NCBI RefSeq assembly: GCF_029837695.1
Contig: NZ_JAOEEA010000013.1
Location: 62,001 to 126,000, forward strand
Reading direction: 5' to 3'
DNA length: 64,000 bases
Source of the DNA: Pseudomonas sp. GD04019
GTDB lineage: Bacteria > Pseudomonadota > Gammaproteobacteria > Pseudomonadales > Pseudomonadaceae
Numbering within the stretch: the stretch's first letter is position 1; each line of letters begins with the position of its first letter. A program made the position numbers and the translations under genes. Below, piece by piece: positions 1-8,170 of the stretch. The notes beneath the pieces were generated by a model. It ran no database searches. It had not been told where the DNA came from and worked only from the letters and a program-made list of their open reading frames with translations.

Positions 1-511
1 GCGTGTAGCAAGTGGCGCAGAGCATGGCGACGAATTCGTAGAAGTTGCCCAGCAGCGGCGCCGGCGCATGGGAGTCCGCCTCGCTGGCCAGGCTCAGCCA
101 GATCGCCCCGACCACCGCCAGGAGGAAGCCGGCCCAGGTGCTTCTGGCCACGCGCTCATGCAGAAAGAGGAACGCGCCCATGGCCACCAGCAGTGGCAGC
201 AGCGCGGTGATCATGCCGGCCTGGGTGGCGCTGGTGTGCTGCAAGGCCAGGGCCTCGAAGATGAAATACAGGCAGGGCTCGCAGGCCGCCAGGGCCAGCA
301 GGTAGCGCCAGTCACCAGGCCGGTAGTCGAGGCGCCCACGCCAGCGCCAGGCCAGCAGGAACACCAGGCTGCCCAGGGCCATGCGACCGAAGATCACCCA
401 CATCGGCGGCAGCTCGGCGAAGGCGAATTTGAGGGCGATGAAGGAACTGCCCCACAGGGCCATGGCCAGCACCAGGCACGCCATCGCGAACAACCGTCCC
501 TGCCGGGCCAT
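1..511 (-). CDS. DMT-superfamily (EamA) transporter, 3' end outside the window
   Basis: Read on the minus strand from the ATG at 511, an uninterrupted frame runs off the left edge (about 170 codons seen). The protein opens with a hydrophobic helix and the stretch ALWGSSFIALKFAF, typical of the first EamA repeat. Further membrane helices include a glycine/alanine-rich one ending AIWLSLA, which would close the first five-helix repeat. EamA proteins are inner-membrane exporters or permeases of small metabolites; the substrate cannot be told. AGAGGT lies about 9 bases before the ATG. It is the last backbone gene before an AT-richer segment at about 540-1135. The family call is firm, the function is open and the gene is incomplete. 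Confidence 0.8.
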   Translation of the reverse strand, partial: MARQGRLFAMACLVLAMALWGSSFIALKFAFAELPPMWVIFGRMALGSLVFLLAWRWRGRLDYRPGDWRYLLALAACEPCLYFIFEALALQHTSATQAGMITALLPLLVAMGAFLFLHERVARSTWAGFLLAVVGAIWLSLASEADSHAPAPLLGNFYEFVAMLCATCYT

Positions 512-605
512 CACCACTACCTCTGGATCAAAAACTCAGTGTAGGTGGCGAGCCCTGACACGGACAGGCACAGCGACAGAGCAAAACTGTGTGGACACAG
601 CTCGC

Positions 606-1133
606 TCAGGGATCGAGTTTAGGGGACTGGAGACTCTCAGCCATACCGAATAGCCGACTGTATAAGCCTTCGATATTCTCGAACTTTTCGAACAGTCCCT
701 TATTCAACACGCGAATATTTGGCCTTTCGGCTTTGACGCCTTCTGCATTGCCTTTGGTGTGTCTGGCAACCCTGAGAGTTTCCAAACAAGGTAATGGTTG
801 GCCTGGCCCAGCACCGAAAAACAAGAAAGGGCCTAGCTCCAGAGTGTCCTTATTGAAATAAACCAGAACCACGCATCCCGATGGCTTTCCGGCTAGCGCG
901 ATATGGATTTTTTGTTGCGCAGTCGTTGAGCCGACAAACGATGCCTTGAGTTGGATATGCCTGATATAGCCATTGGCTTCAGCTATGAGGTCGTAGCCTG
1001 AGCGGTCTACTTCTGGCTTGGAAATTTCAAGACTGCAATCCTTGAGCTTCCAAGAGCATTTCAACAACTCCCCAATCAGCAGGTGTTCAATCAGTTTTTC
1101 GCGATACGAAGAGTGAAGAGAATGCTCTTCCAT
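606..1133 (-). CDS. Low-GC orphan protein with a possible PD-(D/E)XK nuclease core
   Basis: A 175-residue protein I cannot assign by family. The segment from about residue 41 to 65 has an acidic residue, then GYDL (Asp48), a turn with NGY, and IQLK (Gln61, Lys63). This is the strand-turn-strand layout of the PD-(D/E)XK restriction-endonuclease-like fold in its Q-x-K variant, with Glu16 or Glu22 as a possible helical acid. No signal peptide or membrane segment is seen. Base composition is unlike the neighbours: bases 661-720 hold only 22 G/C of 60, where the flanking genes are about two thirds G/C. It stands alone between the exporter and the antiporter operon, with a REP-like palindrome just behind its start. 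Acquisition by transfer is inferred, and the nuclease role is a guess from motif spacing. Confidence 0.6.
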   Translation of the reverse strand: MEEHSLHSSYREKLIEHLLIGELLKCSWKLKDCSLEISKPEVDRSGYDLIAEANGYIRHIQLKASFVGSTTAQQKIHIALAGKPSGCVVLVYFNKDTLELGPFLFFGAGPGQPLPCLETLRVARHTKGNAEGVKAERPNIRVLNKGLFEKFENIEGLYSRLFGMAESLQSPKLDP

Positions 1134-1190
1134 ATTGAGTTACCTAAATGCAGTGCAAGAACCAGGGTCTAGCTCCGAGTTGCTAGAGCA

Positions 1191-1213
1191 TCGCGGCCAA
1201 AGCCGCTCCCACA
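1191..1213. repeat. REP-like palindrome behind phaG
   Basis: A 23-base element (plus strand begins TCGCGGCCAAAGCCGCTCCC) with an internal hairpin GCGGC-CAAA-GCCGC. Its complement is the GTGGGAGCGGCTTTGGCCGCG type of REP sequence scattered through Pseudomonas genomes. It lies 5 bases beyond the phaG stop codon, so it may also act as a 3' hairpin. It also marks the boundary between the antiporter operon and the low-GC gene. Copy number in the genome cannot be seen here. Confidence 0.7.
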
Positions 1214-1218
1214 GAAAG

Positions 1219-1551
1219 CTACTGCTCCCAGGGCTTGCCGCGGGTCTTCGGCTCCAGCGGCAGCTGCTGCAGCACCGCCGCCTTGGCCAGCATGTAGGCG
1301 CTGACCGGGGCGCTGATGAACAGGAACAGGCTGATCAGCAGCTCGTGGGAGCTCAGGGTCTGCTCGCCGGCGCTGAAGAAGATCAGCGAGGCCACCACCA
1401 CGCCGCCGACCCCGAGGGTGGTGGCCTTGGTCGGGCCGTGCAGGCGGGTGAAGAAGTCCGGCAGGCGATACAGGCCGATGGCGCCGATCAGGACGAAGCC
1501 GCTGCCCAGCAGGAGCAGCGCGCAGATGAGGATTTCCAGCCACAGGCTCAT
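1219..1551 (-). CDS. phaG: Pha/Mnh cation:proton antiporter subunit G
   Basis: A 110-residue membrane protein with about three helices and the conserved segment IGLYRLPDFFTRLHGPTKATTLG (shortened: RLPDFFTRLHG, residues 29-39), the signature of MnhG/PhaG. It is the last gene of a six-gene operon (phaAB-C-D-E-F-G; also called sha or mnh/mrp) whose product is one inner-membrane complex exchanging Na+ or K+ for protons. The start at 1551 was chosen because it overlaps the phaF stop by 4 bases (ATGA), and an upstream extension would run inside phaF. Its length is normal for the family. Confidence 0.92.
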   Translation of the reverse strand: MSLWLEILICALLLLGSGFVLIGAIGLYRLPDFFTRLHGPTKATTLGVGGVVVASLIFFSAGEQTLSSHELLISLFLFISAPVSAYMLAKAAVLQQLPLEPKTRGKPWEQ

Positions 1552-1817
1552 TCGATGATGTCTCCGCGCAGCATGTACTTGGCCACCGCCACGGTGCTGA
1601 CGAAGCCGAGCACGGCGATCAGCAGGGCGATCTCGAAGAACAGCTCGGTGCCCTTCCAGATGCCGTAGAGGATGATCAGGGCAATGGCGTTGATGTACAG
1701 GGTGTCCAGCGCCAGCACCCGGTCCGGCAGGCTGGGCCCCTTGATCAGCCGCGCGGCGGCCAGCAGCAGGGCCGCGGCGAGCATGGCCAGGCACACAGGG
1801 ATCACGTAGCCGAGCAT
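1548..1817 (-). CDS. phaF: Pha/Mnh cation:proton antiporter subunit F
   Basis: An 89-residue protein with three predicted membrane helices and the family motif GPSLPDRVLALDTL (residues 27-40). This matches the small MnhF/PhaF subunit. The ATG at 1817 lies inside the end of phaE (16-base overlap), and the gene ends in a 4-base overlap with phaG, so the operon is translationally coupled. Its role is inferred from the family: a required structural subunit of the multi-subunit antiporter. Ion preference cannot be read from it. Confidence 0.92.
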   Translation of the reverse strand: MLGYVIPVCLAMLAAALLLAAARLIKGPSLPDRVLALDTLYINAIALIILYGIWKGTELFFEIALLIAVLGFVSTVAVAKYMLRGDIIE

Positions 1818-2299
1818 GGGAATATCTCCTTCAGCGGCGCCTCGTAGCGCTGCTTGATCTCGTCGATCATCGCCTGCGCATCCGGCACGTCCAGGCCATG
1901 CACCAGCAGGTTGCGGCGATCCAGGCTGAGGTCGGCGGCCAGCGAGCCGGGGGTCAGCGACACCACGCTGACCAGCACGCTGATGGCCAGCTCGTTGTCC
2001 AGGTCGATCGGCACCTCCACGAAGGCCGGGCGCAGCTCGCGCACGCGGCCGAGGGTCAGGCGCGCCACCTGGAAGTTGGCGACCAGGATGTCGCCCATCA
2101 CCATCAGCAGGAAGCGCAGCAGCTTGAGCGGCTTCCAGCCACGCGGATGCTCGATCAGCAGGCGGTTGCAGGCCAGCGGAATCAGCACGGCCAGCACGCT
2201 GCCCAGCAGCCACTGGCCGAAGGCGAAGGTATCCACCAGCAGCATCCAGGTCAGCAGCAGCAACAGGCTCTGCGCCGGGTGCGGCAATACTCGCTTCAT
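1802..2299 (-). CDS. phaE: Pha/Mnh cation:proton antiporter subunit E
   Basis: A 165-residue protein. Two to three N-terminal membrane helices (about residues 10-46 and 58-78) are followed by a soluble C-terminal domain with the conserved stretch VVSLTPGSLAADL (about residues 112-124), which defines MnhE/PhaE. It overlaps phaD by 4 bases and phaF by 16. The subunit belongs to the inner-membrane antiporter complex and has no known catalytic residues. Length is normal for the Pha type. Confidence 0.92.
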   Translation of the reverse strand: MKRVLPHPAQSLLLLLTWMLLVDTFAFGQWLLGSVLAVLIPLACNRLLIEHPRGWKPLKLLRFLLMVMGDILVANFQVARLTLGRVRELRPAFVEVPIDLDNELAISVLVSVVSLTPGSLAADLSLDRRNLLVHGLDVPDAQAMIDEIKQRYEAPLKEIFPCSAT

Positions 2300-3783
2300 G
2301 GCCGGTCCTCGCCGATCAGCGCCCGATAAGACGCCAGGTCGTGCAGCTGTGCACCGGCGGCGCGCGCGTAATCCAGCAGCGGTGCGGCCAGGGCCACCAG
2401 CCCCAGGCTACAGGCGAGCAGCAGCACACAGGCCGCCAGGCGGCCGCGGTCCAGCTCGGCGCTGTCCAGGGTACTGGTGCCGACCCGCCAGAACAGGGTG
2501 CTGCCGGCGCGACTGAAGGCCACCAGCGCGGCGAAACCACCGAGCAGCAACACCGCCCACAGCGCCGCCGAGGGCGCGGCCTGGAGTAACAGCAGCTTGC
2601 CGAGGAAACCGGACAGCGGCGGCAGGCCGATCACCGCCACGGCGCCGAAGAAGAACAGCGCGCCGAGCAGGTGGGGATTTTCCAGCGCCGCGCCCTGCAC
2701 CAGTTCGCCGCCGTGCCTGCCGCGCTGGCGGACGATCAGGTCGGCGAGCAGGAACAGGCCGCCGGCCACCCAGGTGCTGTGCAGCAGGTAGAACAGGGCC
2801 GCGGCAATAGCCTCGGGCGTGCCGACGGCCACCGCCGCCAGCAGCGTGCCGGCGGACACCAGCACCAGGTAGGCCAGCAGCGTTTGCAGGCTGCGCGCGG
2901 CCAGGGCGCCCAGCGCACCGAACGCCAGCGTGGACAGGGCCAGCGGCCACAGCCAGGGCTGGACCAGATTGGCCAGCTCGCCACCACCGGCACCGAACAC
3001 CAGGGTGCAGACCCGCAGGATGGCGTAGATGCCGACCTTGGTCATGATCGCGAACAGCGCCGCCACCGGCGCACTGGCCGCGGCATAGGCACGCGGCAGC
3101 CAGAAGGACAGCGGCAACAGCGCCGCCTTGAGGGCGAACACCAGTATCAGCAGCAGGCCGGCGGCGGCCAGCAACGGCACGCTGTCCCCACTGGCCGTGG
3201 CGACCCGCCGGGACAGATCGGCCATGTTCAGGGTGCCGCTGACCCCGTAGACCAGGCCCAGGGCGATGAGGAACAGCGCCGAGCCAACCAGGTTGAGGAT
3301 CACGTAGTGCAGCCCCGCCCTCACCCGCGCGGCGCTGCGGCCGTACAGCAGCAGCGCGTAGGAGGCGATCAGCAGGACCTCGAAGAACACGAACAGGTTG
3401 AACAGGTCGCCGGTGAGAAAGGCACCGTTGATACCCAGCAACTGGAACTGCAGCAAAGCGTGGAAGCGTGGGCCACGGCGATCATCGCCACGCAGGGCGT
3501 AGAGCACCACGGCGCTGGCCAGAACGGCGACGGCCAGCAGCAACAGGGCGCTGAGACGGTCGAGCAGCAGGACGATGCCGAACGGCGGTTGCCAGTCGCC
3601 CAGAGCGTAAACGTGCAAGCGGCCATCGTCGGCCTGCAGCAGCAGCGCCATGGCCAGCGGCAACAGGGCCAGGGTGGCGAGCAGCGACAGCGTGCGCTTG
3701 AGTCGCTCCAGCGACGGCAGCACCAGCAGCAGCGCGCCGACCAGCAGCGGGATCAGGATCGGCAGGATGATCAGGTGATTCAA
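2296..3783 (-). CDS. phaD: Pha/Mnh cation:proton antiporter subunit D
   Basis: A 495-residue protein with about 14 membrane helices, homologous to the proton-pumping antiporter-like subunits of complex I (NuoL/M/N). Landmarks are Glu135 in FVFFEVLLIA, Lys219 in FALKAALLPLSFWLP and Lys249 in MTKVGIYA; these correspond to the charged residues on the proton path in this superfamily. The soluble turn FWLPRAYAAASAPVAAL (228-244) is typical of MnhD. It shares 4-base overlaps with phaC upstream and phaE downstream. It works with phaAB as the second large channel subunit. Confidence 0.94.
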   Translation of the reverse strand: MNHLIILPILIPLLVGALLLVLPSLERLKRTLSLLATLALLPLAMALLLQADDGRLHVYALGDWQPPFGIVLLLDRLSALLLLAVAVLASAVVLYALRGDDRRGPRFHALLQFQLLGINGAFLTGDLFNLFVFFEVLLIASYALLLYGRSAARVRAGLHYVILNLVGSALFLIALGLVYGVSGTLNMADLSRRVATASGDSVPLLAAAGLLLILVFALKAALLPLSFWLPRAYAAASAPVAALFAIMTKVGIYAILRVCTLVFGAGGGELANLVQPWLWPLALSTLAFGALGALAARSLQTLLAYLVLVSAGTLLAAVAVGTPEAIAAALFYLLHSTWVAGGLFLLADLIVRQRGRHGGELVQGAALENPHLLGALFFFGAVAVIGLPPLSGFLGKLLLLQAAPSAALWAVLLLGGFAALVAFSRAGSTLFWRVGTSTLDSAELDRGRLAACVLLLACSLGLVALAAPLLDYARAAGAQLHDLASYRALIGEDRP

Positions 3784-4127
3784 GACGCCCGCTCCTGGTC
3801 CGGCTGGCCATCCGACTGGCCGTCCACATGGTCATTGCCCAGATTGGCCACGCCACGCAGGGCCAGGACCACGACGAAGGCGGTCATGGCGAAGCCGATG
3901 ACGATGGCGGTCAGCACCAGTGCCTGGGGCAGCGGGTCGGCCGGATTGACTCCCTGCCCCAGCACCGCCACGTCGCCACTCAGGCGACCCATGGCGAACA
4001 GGAACAGGTTGACCGCATAGGACAGCAGGGTCAGGCCCAGCACCACGGCGAAGGTGCGCGCGCGCAGCAGCAGGTACACGCCGCTGGCGGTGAGCAGGCC
4101 GAGGGTTGCGGCGAACAGCGCCTCCAT
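3780..4127 (-). CDS. phaC: Pha/Mnh cation:proton antiporter subunit C
   Basis: A 115-residue, three-helix protein related to NuoK. The conserved stretch is PLPQALVLTAIVIGFAMTA (residues 72-90), and GVYLLLR lies near the N-terminus. Its ATG overlaps the phaAB stop codon by one base and its end overlaps phaD by 4 bases. The symbol here is the antiporter subunit and not the polyhydroxyalkanoate synthase that shares the name. Assignment rests on sequence and on position in the operon. Confidence 0.93.
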   Translation of the reverse strand: MEALFAATLGLLTASGVYLLLRARTFAVVLGLTLLSYAVNLFLFAMGRLSGDVAVLGQGVNPADPLPQALVLTAIVIGFAMTAFVVVLALRGVANLGNDHVDGQSDGQPDQERAS

Positions 4128-6928
4128 CAGTGGATCTCCTTGCTGGCGGATGGGTACAGGCTGAGCTTGCCCAGGTTGACCAGCATCATCTGGGTGGCGC
4201 CGACTACCGTGAGGTACACGCCAAGATCGAACAGCATGGCGGTGGCCAGCTCGAACTCGCCCACCAGCGGCAGCTCGAAGTGGCCGAAGGCGGAAGTCAG
4301 GAACGGCCGACCGAACACCCAGCTGCCGAGCCCGGTGAGCGCGGCAATCAGCACACCGACGCCGGCCATGCGCTGGTAGTTCAGCGGCAGGCGCTGCTCG
4401 ACCCAGGCCACGCCGCTGGCGATGTACTGCAGGGCCAGGGCCACGGCGGTGATCAGCCCGGCGATGAAGCCGCCACCCGGCAGGTTGTGGCCACGCAGGA
4501 AGATGAACACCGAGATCAGCAACGCCAGCGGCAGCATTAGACGCGACAGGGTCATCAGGATCAGCGGGTTCTTCGCCCAGGCCCAGCGCCGGCCCTGGGG
4601 GTCGCAGGTCGGGTGGGTCAGACGCAGGCCGTCGAGCATGGCGAAGATGCCCACCGCGGCGATGGCCAGCACGGTGATCTCGCCCAGGGTATCGAAGCCG
4701 CGGAAGTCCACCAGGATCACGTTGACCACGTTGGTGCCGCCACCGCCGCTGATGCTGTTGGCCAGGAAGAACTCGGCGATGCCGGTGTCGTACGGGCGGG
4801 TCAGCACCACGTAGGCCAGCACCGCCACCATCGCGCCACAGCCGCCGGCCAGCAGCAGGTCGCGCGCGATGCGCGGCAGCGAGCTCTCGCCGGGCGTGCG
4901 CGATGGCAGGTAATAGAGCGCCAGCATCAGCAGGATGATGGTCACCACCTCCACCACCAGCTGGGTCTGCGCCAGGTCCGGCGCGGAGAAACGGGCGAAG
5001 GCCAGCGCCACCAGCATGCCGCCGACGCCGAGGATCAGCAGCGCTACCAGGCGCTGGCGATGGAGTATCGCGGTGAGCAGGCCGCTAGCCGCCAGCACCA
5101 GCATGCCCAGGGCGGTGAAGCCATCGAGCGGGCTCAGGCCACGCTCGCCGGTCAACTGCGGCAGCGGCGCCAGGGCCACGCCGACCAAGACCAGGGCGCT
5201 GCCCAGCAGCAGCGCCAGATAGCGCTGCAGCGAGCCGTTCTCCAGGCGCGAGGTGATCCAGCCGGCCAGGGCCACCAGGCGCTGCACCTGCTGTTCGAAC
5301 ACTTCTTTGGCGTCCACCTGCGGCAGGCTTTCGTACCAGCGGAACAGCGGCTTGCGCCCGACATAGACCAGAATGCCGCCGACCAGGGCGACGCAGCTCA
5401 TCGCCAGCGGCAGGTTGAAACCGTGCCAGATCGCCAGGTCATAGGCCGGCAACGTACCGCCCAGGCTGGCCTGCGCCGCCACCGCGAGCAACGGTGCCAC
5501 CGTGTAGCCCGGCAGCATGCCCACCAGCAGGCAGAGGAACACCAGGATTTCCACCGGCACCTTCATGTAGCGCGGCGGTTCGTGGGGCGGGAACTTGGGC
5601 AGGTTGATCGGCTCGCCGTTGAAGAACACGTCGTGGATGAAGCGCAGCGAGTAGGCCACCGAGAACACTGCGGCCAGGGTCGCCACCAGCGGGATCAGCC
5701 AGTTGAAGGCGCTGCCCTGCAGGGCGTGCTGCAGCGTCTCGCCAAAGAACATTTCCTTGCTCAGGAAGCCGTTGAGCAGCGGCACCCCGGCCATCGCCGA
5801 GGACGCCACCATGGCCAGCACGGCGGTGTGCGGCAGGTACTTCCACATGCCGTTGATGCGGCGCATGTCGCGGCTGCCGGTCTCGTGATCGATGATGCCG
5901 GCGGCCATGAACAGCGAGGCCTTGAAGGTGGCGTGGTTGATGATGTGGAACACCGCGGCGACGTTGGACAGCTGCGAGTCCATGCCCAGCAGCAGCACGA
6001 TCAGGCCCAGGTGGCTGATGGTCGAGTACGCCAGCAAGCCCTTGAGGTCGTGCTGGAACAGCGCCAGCACCGCGCCGATCAGCAGGGTCGCCAGGCCAGT
6101 GAGGCCCACCAGGTAGAACCACAGGTCCGAGCCGGCCAGCGCCGGATACAGGCGCGCCAGCAGGAAGACCCCGGCCTTGACCATGGTCGCCGAGTGCAGA
6201 TAGGCCGACACCGGAGTGGGCGCCGCCATCGCGTGGGGCAGCCAGAAGTGAAAGGGAAACTGCGCCGACTTGGTGAAGGCGCCCAGCAACACTAGCACCA
6301 GTGCCACGGGATACAGGGCGTGGGCATGGATCAGCTCGGCCGAGGCTAGCACCACGCTGAGCTCGAAGCTGCCGACGATATGGCCGATCAGCAGGATACC
6401 GGCGAGCAGCGCCAGCCCTCCTCCCCCCGTCACCGCCAGGGCCATGCGCGCACCCTTGCGCGCATCGCTACGCTTGCCCCAGAAGCCGATCAGCAGGAAC
6501 GACGACAGGCTGGTCAGCTCCCAGAAGGTCAGCATCAGCAGCAGGTTTTCCGACAGCACCACGCCGAGCATGGCGCCCATGAACAGCAGCAGGTAGCTGA
6601 AGAAGCGGCCGATGGCCTCGCGCTCGGACAGGTAGTAGCGCGCGTAGAGGATCACCAGCAGGCCGATGCCGAGGATCAGCAGGGCGAACAGGAAGGCCAG
6701 GCCATCCAGGCGCAAGGAGAGATTGAAACCGATCTGGCTCAGCCAGGGCTGCGATACCAGCAGCAACTCGCCGGCGAATACCCGTGGCGCCAGCCACAGC
6801 AGAATGCCCAGGCCCAGCAGCGGCGCCACCGCGGTGGCCAGGCTGCAGGTGAGACGGCCATGGCGCTCGAACAGGACGGGAAGGAAGGCGCCGAGAAACG
6901 GCAGTCCGACGATGAGCAGCAGCTCCAT
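4127..6928 (-). CDS. phaAB: Pha/Mnh cation:proton antiporter subunit A fused to subunit B
   Basis: A 933-residue protein with about 20 membrane helices. Residues 1-500 form the NuoL-like antiporter domain with Glu137 (FWELTSLSSF), Lys220 (FTKSAQFPFHFWLPHAM) and Lys251 (SATMVKAGVF). About 600-770 carry the MnhA C-terminal helices. About 775-920 form an MnhB domain containing GHNLPGGGFIAGL. Fusion of A and B is the hallmark of group 2 (Pha-type) operons. It is the first gene, starting at 6928 with GGGGAG 7 bases upstream. Known relatives export Na+ or K+ in exchange for H+ and support alkali or salt tolerance; ion choice here is unknown. An inverted repeat at 7027-7060 may be its operator. Confidence 0.94.
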   Translation of the reverse strand: MELLLIVGLPFLGAFLPVLFERHGRLTCSLATAVAPLLGLGILLWLAPRVFAGELLLVSQPWLSQIGFNLSLRLDGLAFLFALLILGIGLLVILYARYYLSEREAIGRFFSYLLLFMGAMLGVVLSENLLLMLTFWELTSLSSFLLIGFWGKRSDARKGARMALAVTGGGGLALLAGILLIGHIVGSFELSVVLASAELIHAHALYPVALVLVLLGAFTKSAQFPFHFWLPHAMAAPTPVSAYLHSATMVKAGVFLLARLYPALAGSDLWFYLVGLTGLATLLIGAVLALFQHDLKGLLAYSTISHLGLIVLLLGMDSQLSNVAAVFHIINHATFKASLFMAAGIIDHETGSRDMRRINGMWKYLPHTAVLAMVASSAMAGVPLLNGFLSKEMFFGETLQHALQGSAFNWLIPLVATLAAVFSVAYSLRFIHDVFFNGEPINLPKFPPHEPPRYMKVPVEILVFLCLLVGMLPGYTVAPLLAVAAQASLGGTLPAYDLAIWHGFNLPLAMSCVALVGGILVYVGRKPLFRWYESLPQVDAKEVFEQQVQRLVALAGWITSRLENGSLQRYLALLLGSALVLVGVALAPLPQLTGERGLSPLDGFTALGMLVLAASGLLTAILHRQRLVALLILGVGGMLVALAFARFSAPDLAQTQLVVEVVTIILLMLALYYLPSRTPGESSLPRIARDLLLAGGCGAMVAVLAYVVLTRPYDTGIAEFFLANSISGGGGTNVVNVILVDFRGFDTLGEITVLAIAAVGIFAMLDGLRLTHPTCDPQGRRWAWAKNPLILMTLSRLMLPLALLISVFIFLRGHNLPGGGFIAGLITAVALALQYIASGVAWVEQRLPLNYQRMAGVGVLIAALTGLGSWVFGRPFLTSAFGHFELPLVGEFELATAMLFDLGVYLTVVGATQMMLVNLGKLSLYPSASKEIH

Positions 6929-7026
6929 GAATCTCCCCTGTCCAGGCCCGGTCCAGCTGGTGGATCGGGCAAATCTACTCTGTTCCTCGCGCGGCCGGGC
7001 CTCTGTTTGCGAAGGGCGTGCCGCGA

Positions 7027-7060
7027 TTATCCATAACTATCAGAACTAAGCCATGGATAA
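7027..7060. promoter_or_regulatory. Inverted repeat upstream of the pha operon
   Basis: Perfect 8-base arms TTATCCAT and ATGGATAA at 7027-7034 and 7053-7060, separated by 18 bases, about 100 bases before the phaAB start in an AT-rich stretch. The spacing puts the arms about two and a half helical turns apart, as for a dimeric regulator or a pair of half sites. Read on the minus strand, GGATAAT could serve as a -10 box, but I find no convincing -35. The regulator is unknown. Confidence 0.35.
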
Positions 7061-7139
7061 ATTATTACATTATGCACAGAGCTTTTGGCTCAGCAGCGAG
7101 GATAGAACAGATAGGGGGGCGGCTTGCGCCTATCGCCGC

Positions 7140-7634
7140 TCATCCCTGCAGTGCCGCCTCCCAGTGGCGCACGGCGTCGGGCATGGCGTCGAAGCTGAAC
7201 GCCAGGAAGGTCGCAGGCGCCAGGGTGCGGCCGGCCTTCTTGAATTTCATCTTCACCAGCACTTCCGCCGCCAGGTTGTCCCGCACATGCAGCGCATGCT
7301 GGAAATAGGCGCACTTTTCATCGGCATAGAGCAGCCGGGTCTCGACCCGCACCCGGCTGAACAGGCCGATAGGGCGTAGGAAGCGCACCTGCTGAGCCAG
7401 GTTGACGAAACCGGCGCCACCGCGCAGCACGGCGAAGAAACGCCCGACCTTGAGCAGGTAGTCCAGCTGCGCGGTCTCGGCGTACTGCAGGTACTTGTCG
7501 CTCTTGAGCACGCGGATACCCGAGTCGAAGGGCGTGACCCAGAAGCGGGTTTCCACGGTATCGGTGGCCGCTCGGCTGGCGTAGCCGCACAGTCCGAGGA
7601 AGAAGGCGATGAGATTGCGCAGCAGACCGGACAT
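7140..7634 (-). CDS. Hot-dog fold thioesterase-like protein
   Basis: A 164-residue protein resembling the 4HBT_2 / THEM6-like hot-dog family. An N-terminal hydrophobic stretch (residues 5-18) precedes FWVTPFDSGIRVLKSDKYL, where the usual family motif has an acidic residue and a tyrosine or serine close to the active-site helix, and VRFLRPIGLFSRVRVETRLL forms the central strands. Such proteins hydrolyse or bind acyl-CoA. The hydrophobic N-terminus suggests membrane association. It stands alone, with 141 bases to the next gene. The start is preceded by GGGAG at a good distance. Substrate is not predictable. Confidence 0.75.
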   Translation of the reverse strand: MSGLLRNLIAFFLGLCGYASRAATDTVETRFWVTPFDSGIRVLKSDKYLQYAETAQLDYLLKVGRFFAVLRGGAGFVNLAQQVRFLRPIGLFSRVRVETRLLYADEKCAYFQHALHVRDNLAAEVLVKMKFKKAGRTLAPATFLAFSFDAMPDAVRHWEAALQG

Positions 7635-7775
7635 TGGCGGCTCCCTTTCAGCCCTGATTCCTTGTCAGACCAGGCTCTCGACAAAGGAGAACATCAATAC
7701 CGCCGCGTGCTTGCCTGCCGCAATCCCTGGGCCCGACGCTGATAAAGCGCAATAACTCCCGGTAATCGACGCTCT

Positions 7776-8099
7776 TTACTCATGGCTAGCCGCCGCCGGC
7801 TTCGCCAATCCCCTGACCACCAGATAGAGCAGCGGCCCTATGGAGACGAACACTACGGTGAGCAGTAGATAGGGAATGATGGAGGCGAACGATTTCTGCC
7901 GCGCCTGGTTGTCCCGGTACATCCAGAAGCAGGCCAGCGCCGCGAGGATGTAAAGATCGATCACCACCTGGGCGGTATCCAGGCGGGACATGAGCTGCAG
8001 GCCGAACTGCAGCAGCGACTGTTCGGCCTGCAGCATGACGAAAGCCGTATAGGCCGAAAACGCGATGAGTACCGCCAGCGGCAGAGCGATCTTCTTCAT
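7776..8099 (-). CDS. DUF2834-like small membrane protein
   Basis: A 107-residue protein with three membrane helices. It contains YTAFVML near the start, TAQVVIDLYILAALACFWMYRD in the middle and VSIGPLLYLVVRGL at the end, the usual order of conserved blocks in DUF2834 proteins. The start at 8099 is preferred over an upstream codon because AGGGAAGG lies 5 bases before it. Function is unknown for the family. It follows the SlyB-like gene, but a strong terminator at 8135-8162 separates them. Confidence 0.75.
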   Translation of the reverse strand: MKKIALPLAVLIAFSAYTAFVMLQAEQSLLQFGLQLMSRLDTAQVVIDLYILAALACFWMYRDNQARQKSFASIIPYLLLTVVFVSIGPLLYLVVRGLAKPAAASHE

Positions 8100-8134
8100 A
8101 AGCCTTCCCTGGTCGAAGAATCGGCCGGACAAAG

Positions 8135-8162
8135 AAAAGGCCCGGCAGATGCCGGGCCTTTT
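8135..8162 (-). terminator. Rho-independent terminator after the SlyB-like gene
   Basis: Perfect hairpin with arms AAAAGGCCCGGC and GCCGGGCCTTTT around the loop AGAT. Read on the minus strand it ends in a T-run, 8 bases past the stop codon of the lipoprotein gene at 8171. Confidence 0.85.
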
Positions 8163-8170
8163 TCATTGCA

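Noticed and set aside
4613..6295. A 560-codon frame on the plus strand in phaAB
   Set aside because: It is a shadow of the antiporter gene and consists mostly of His, Gln and Arg.
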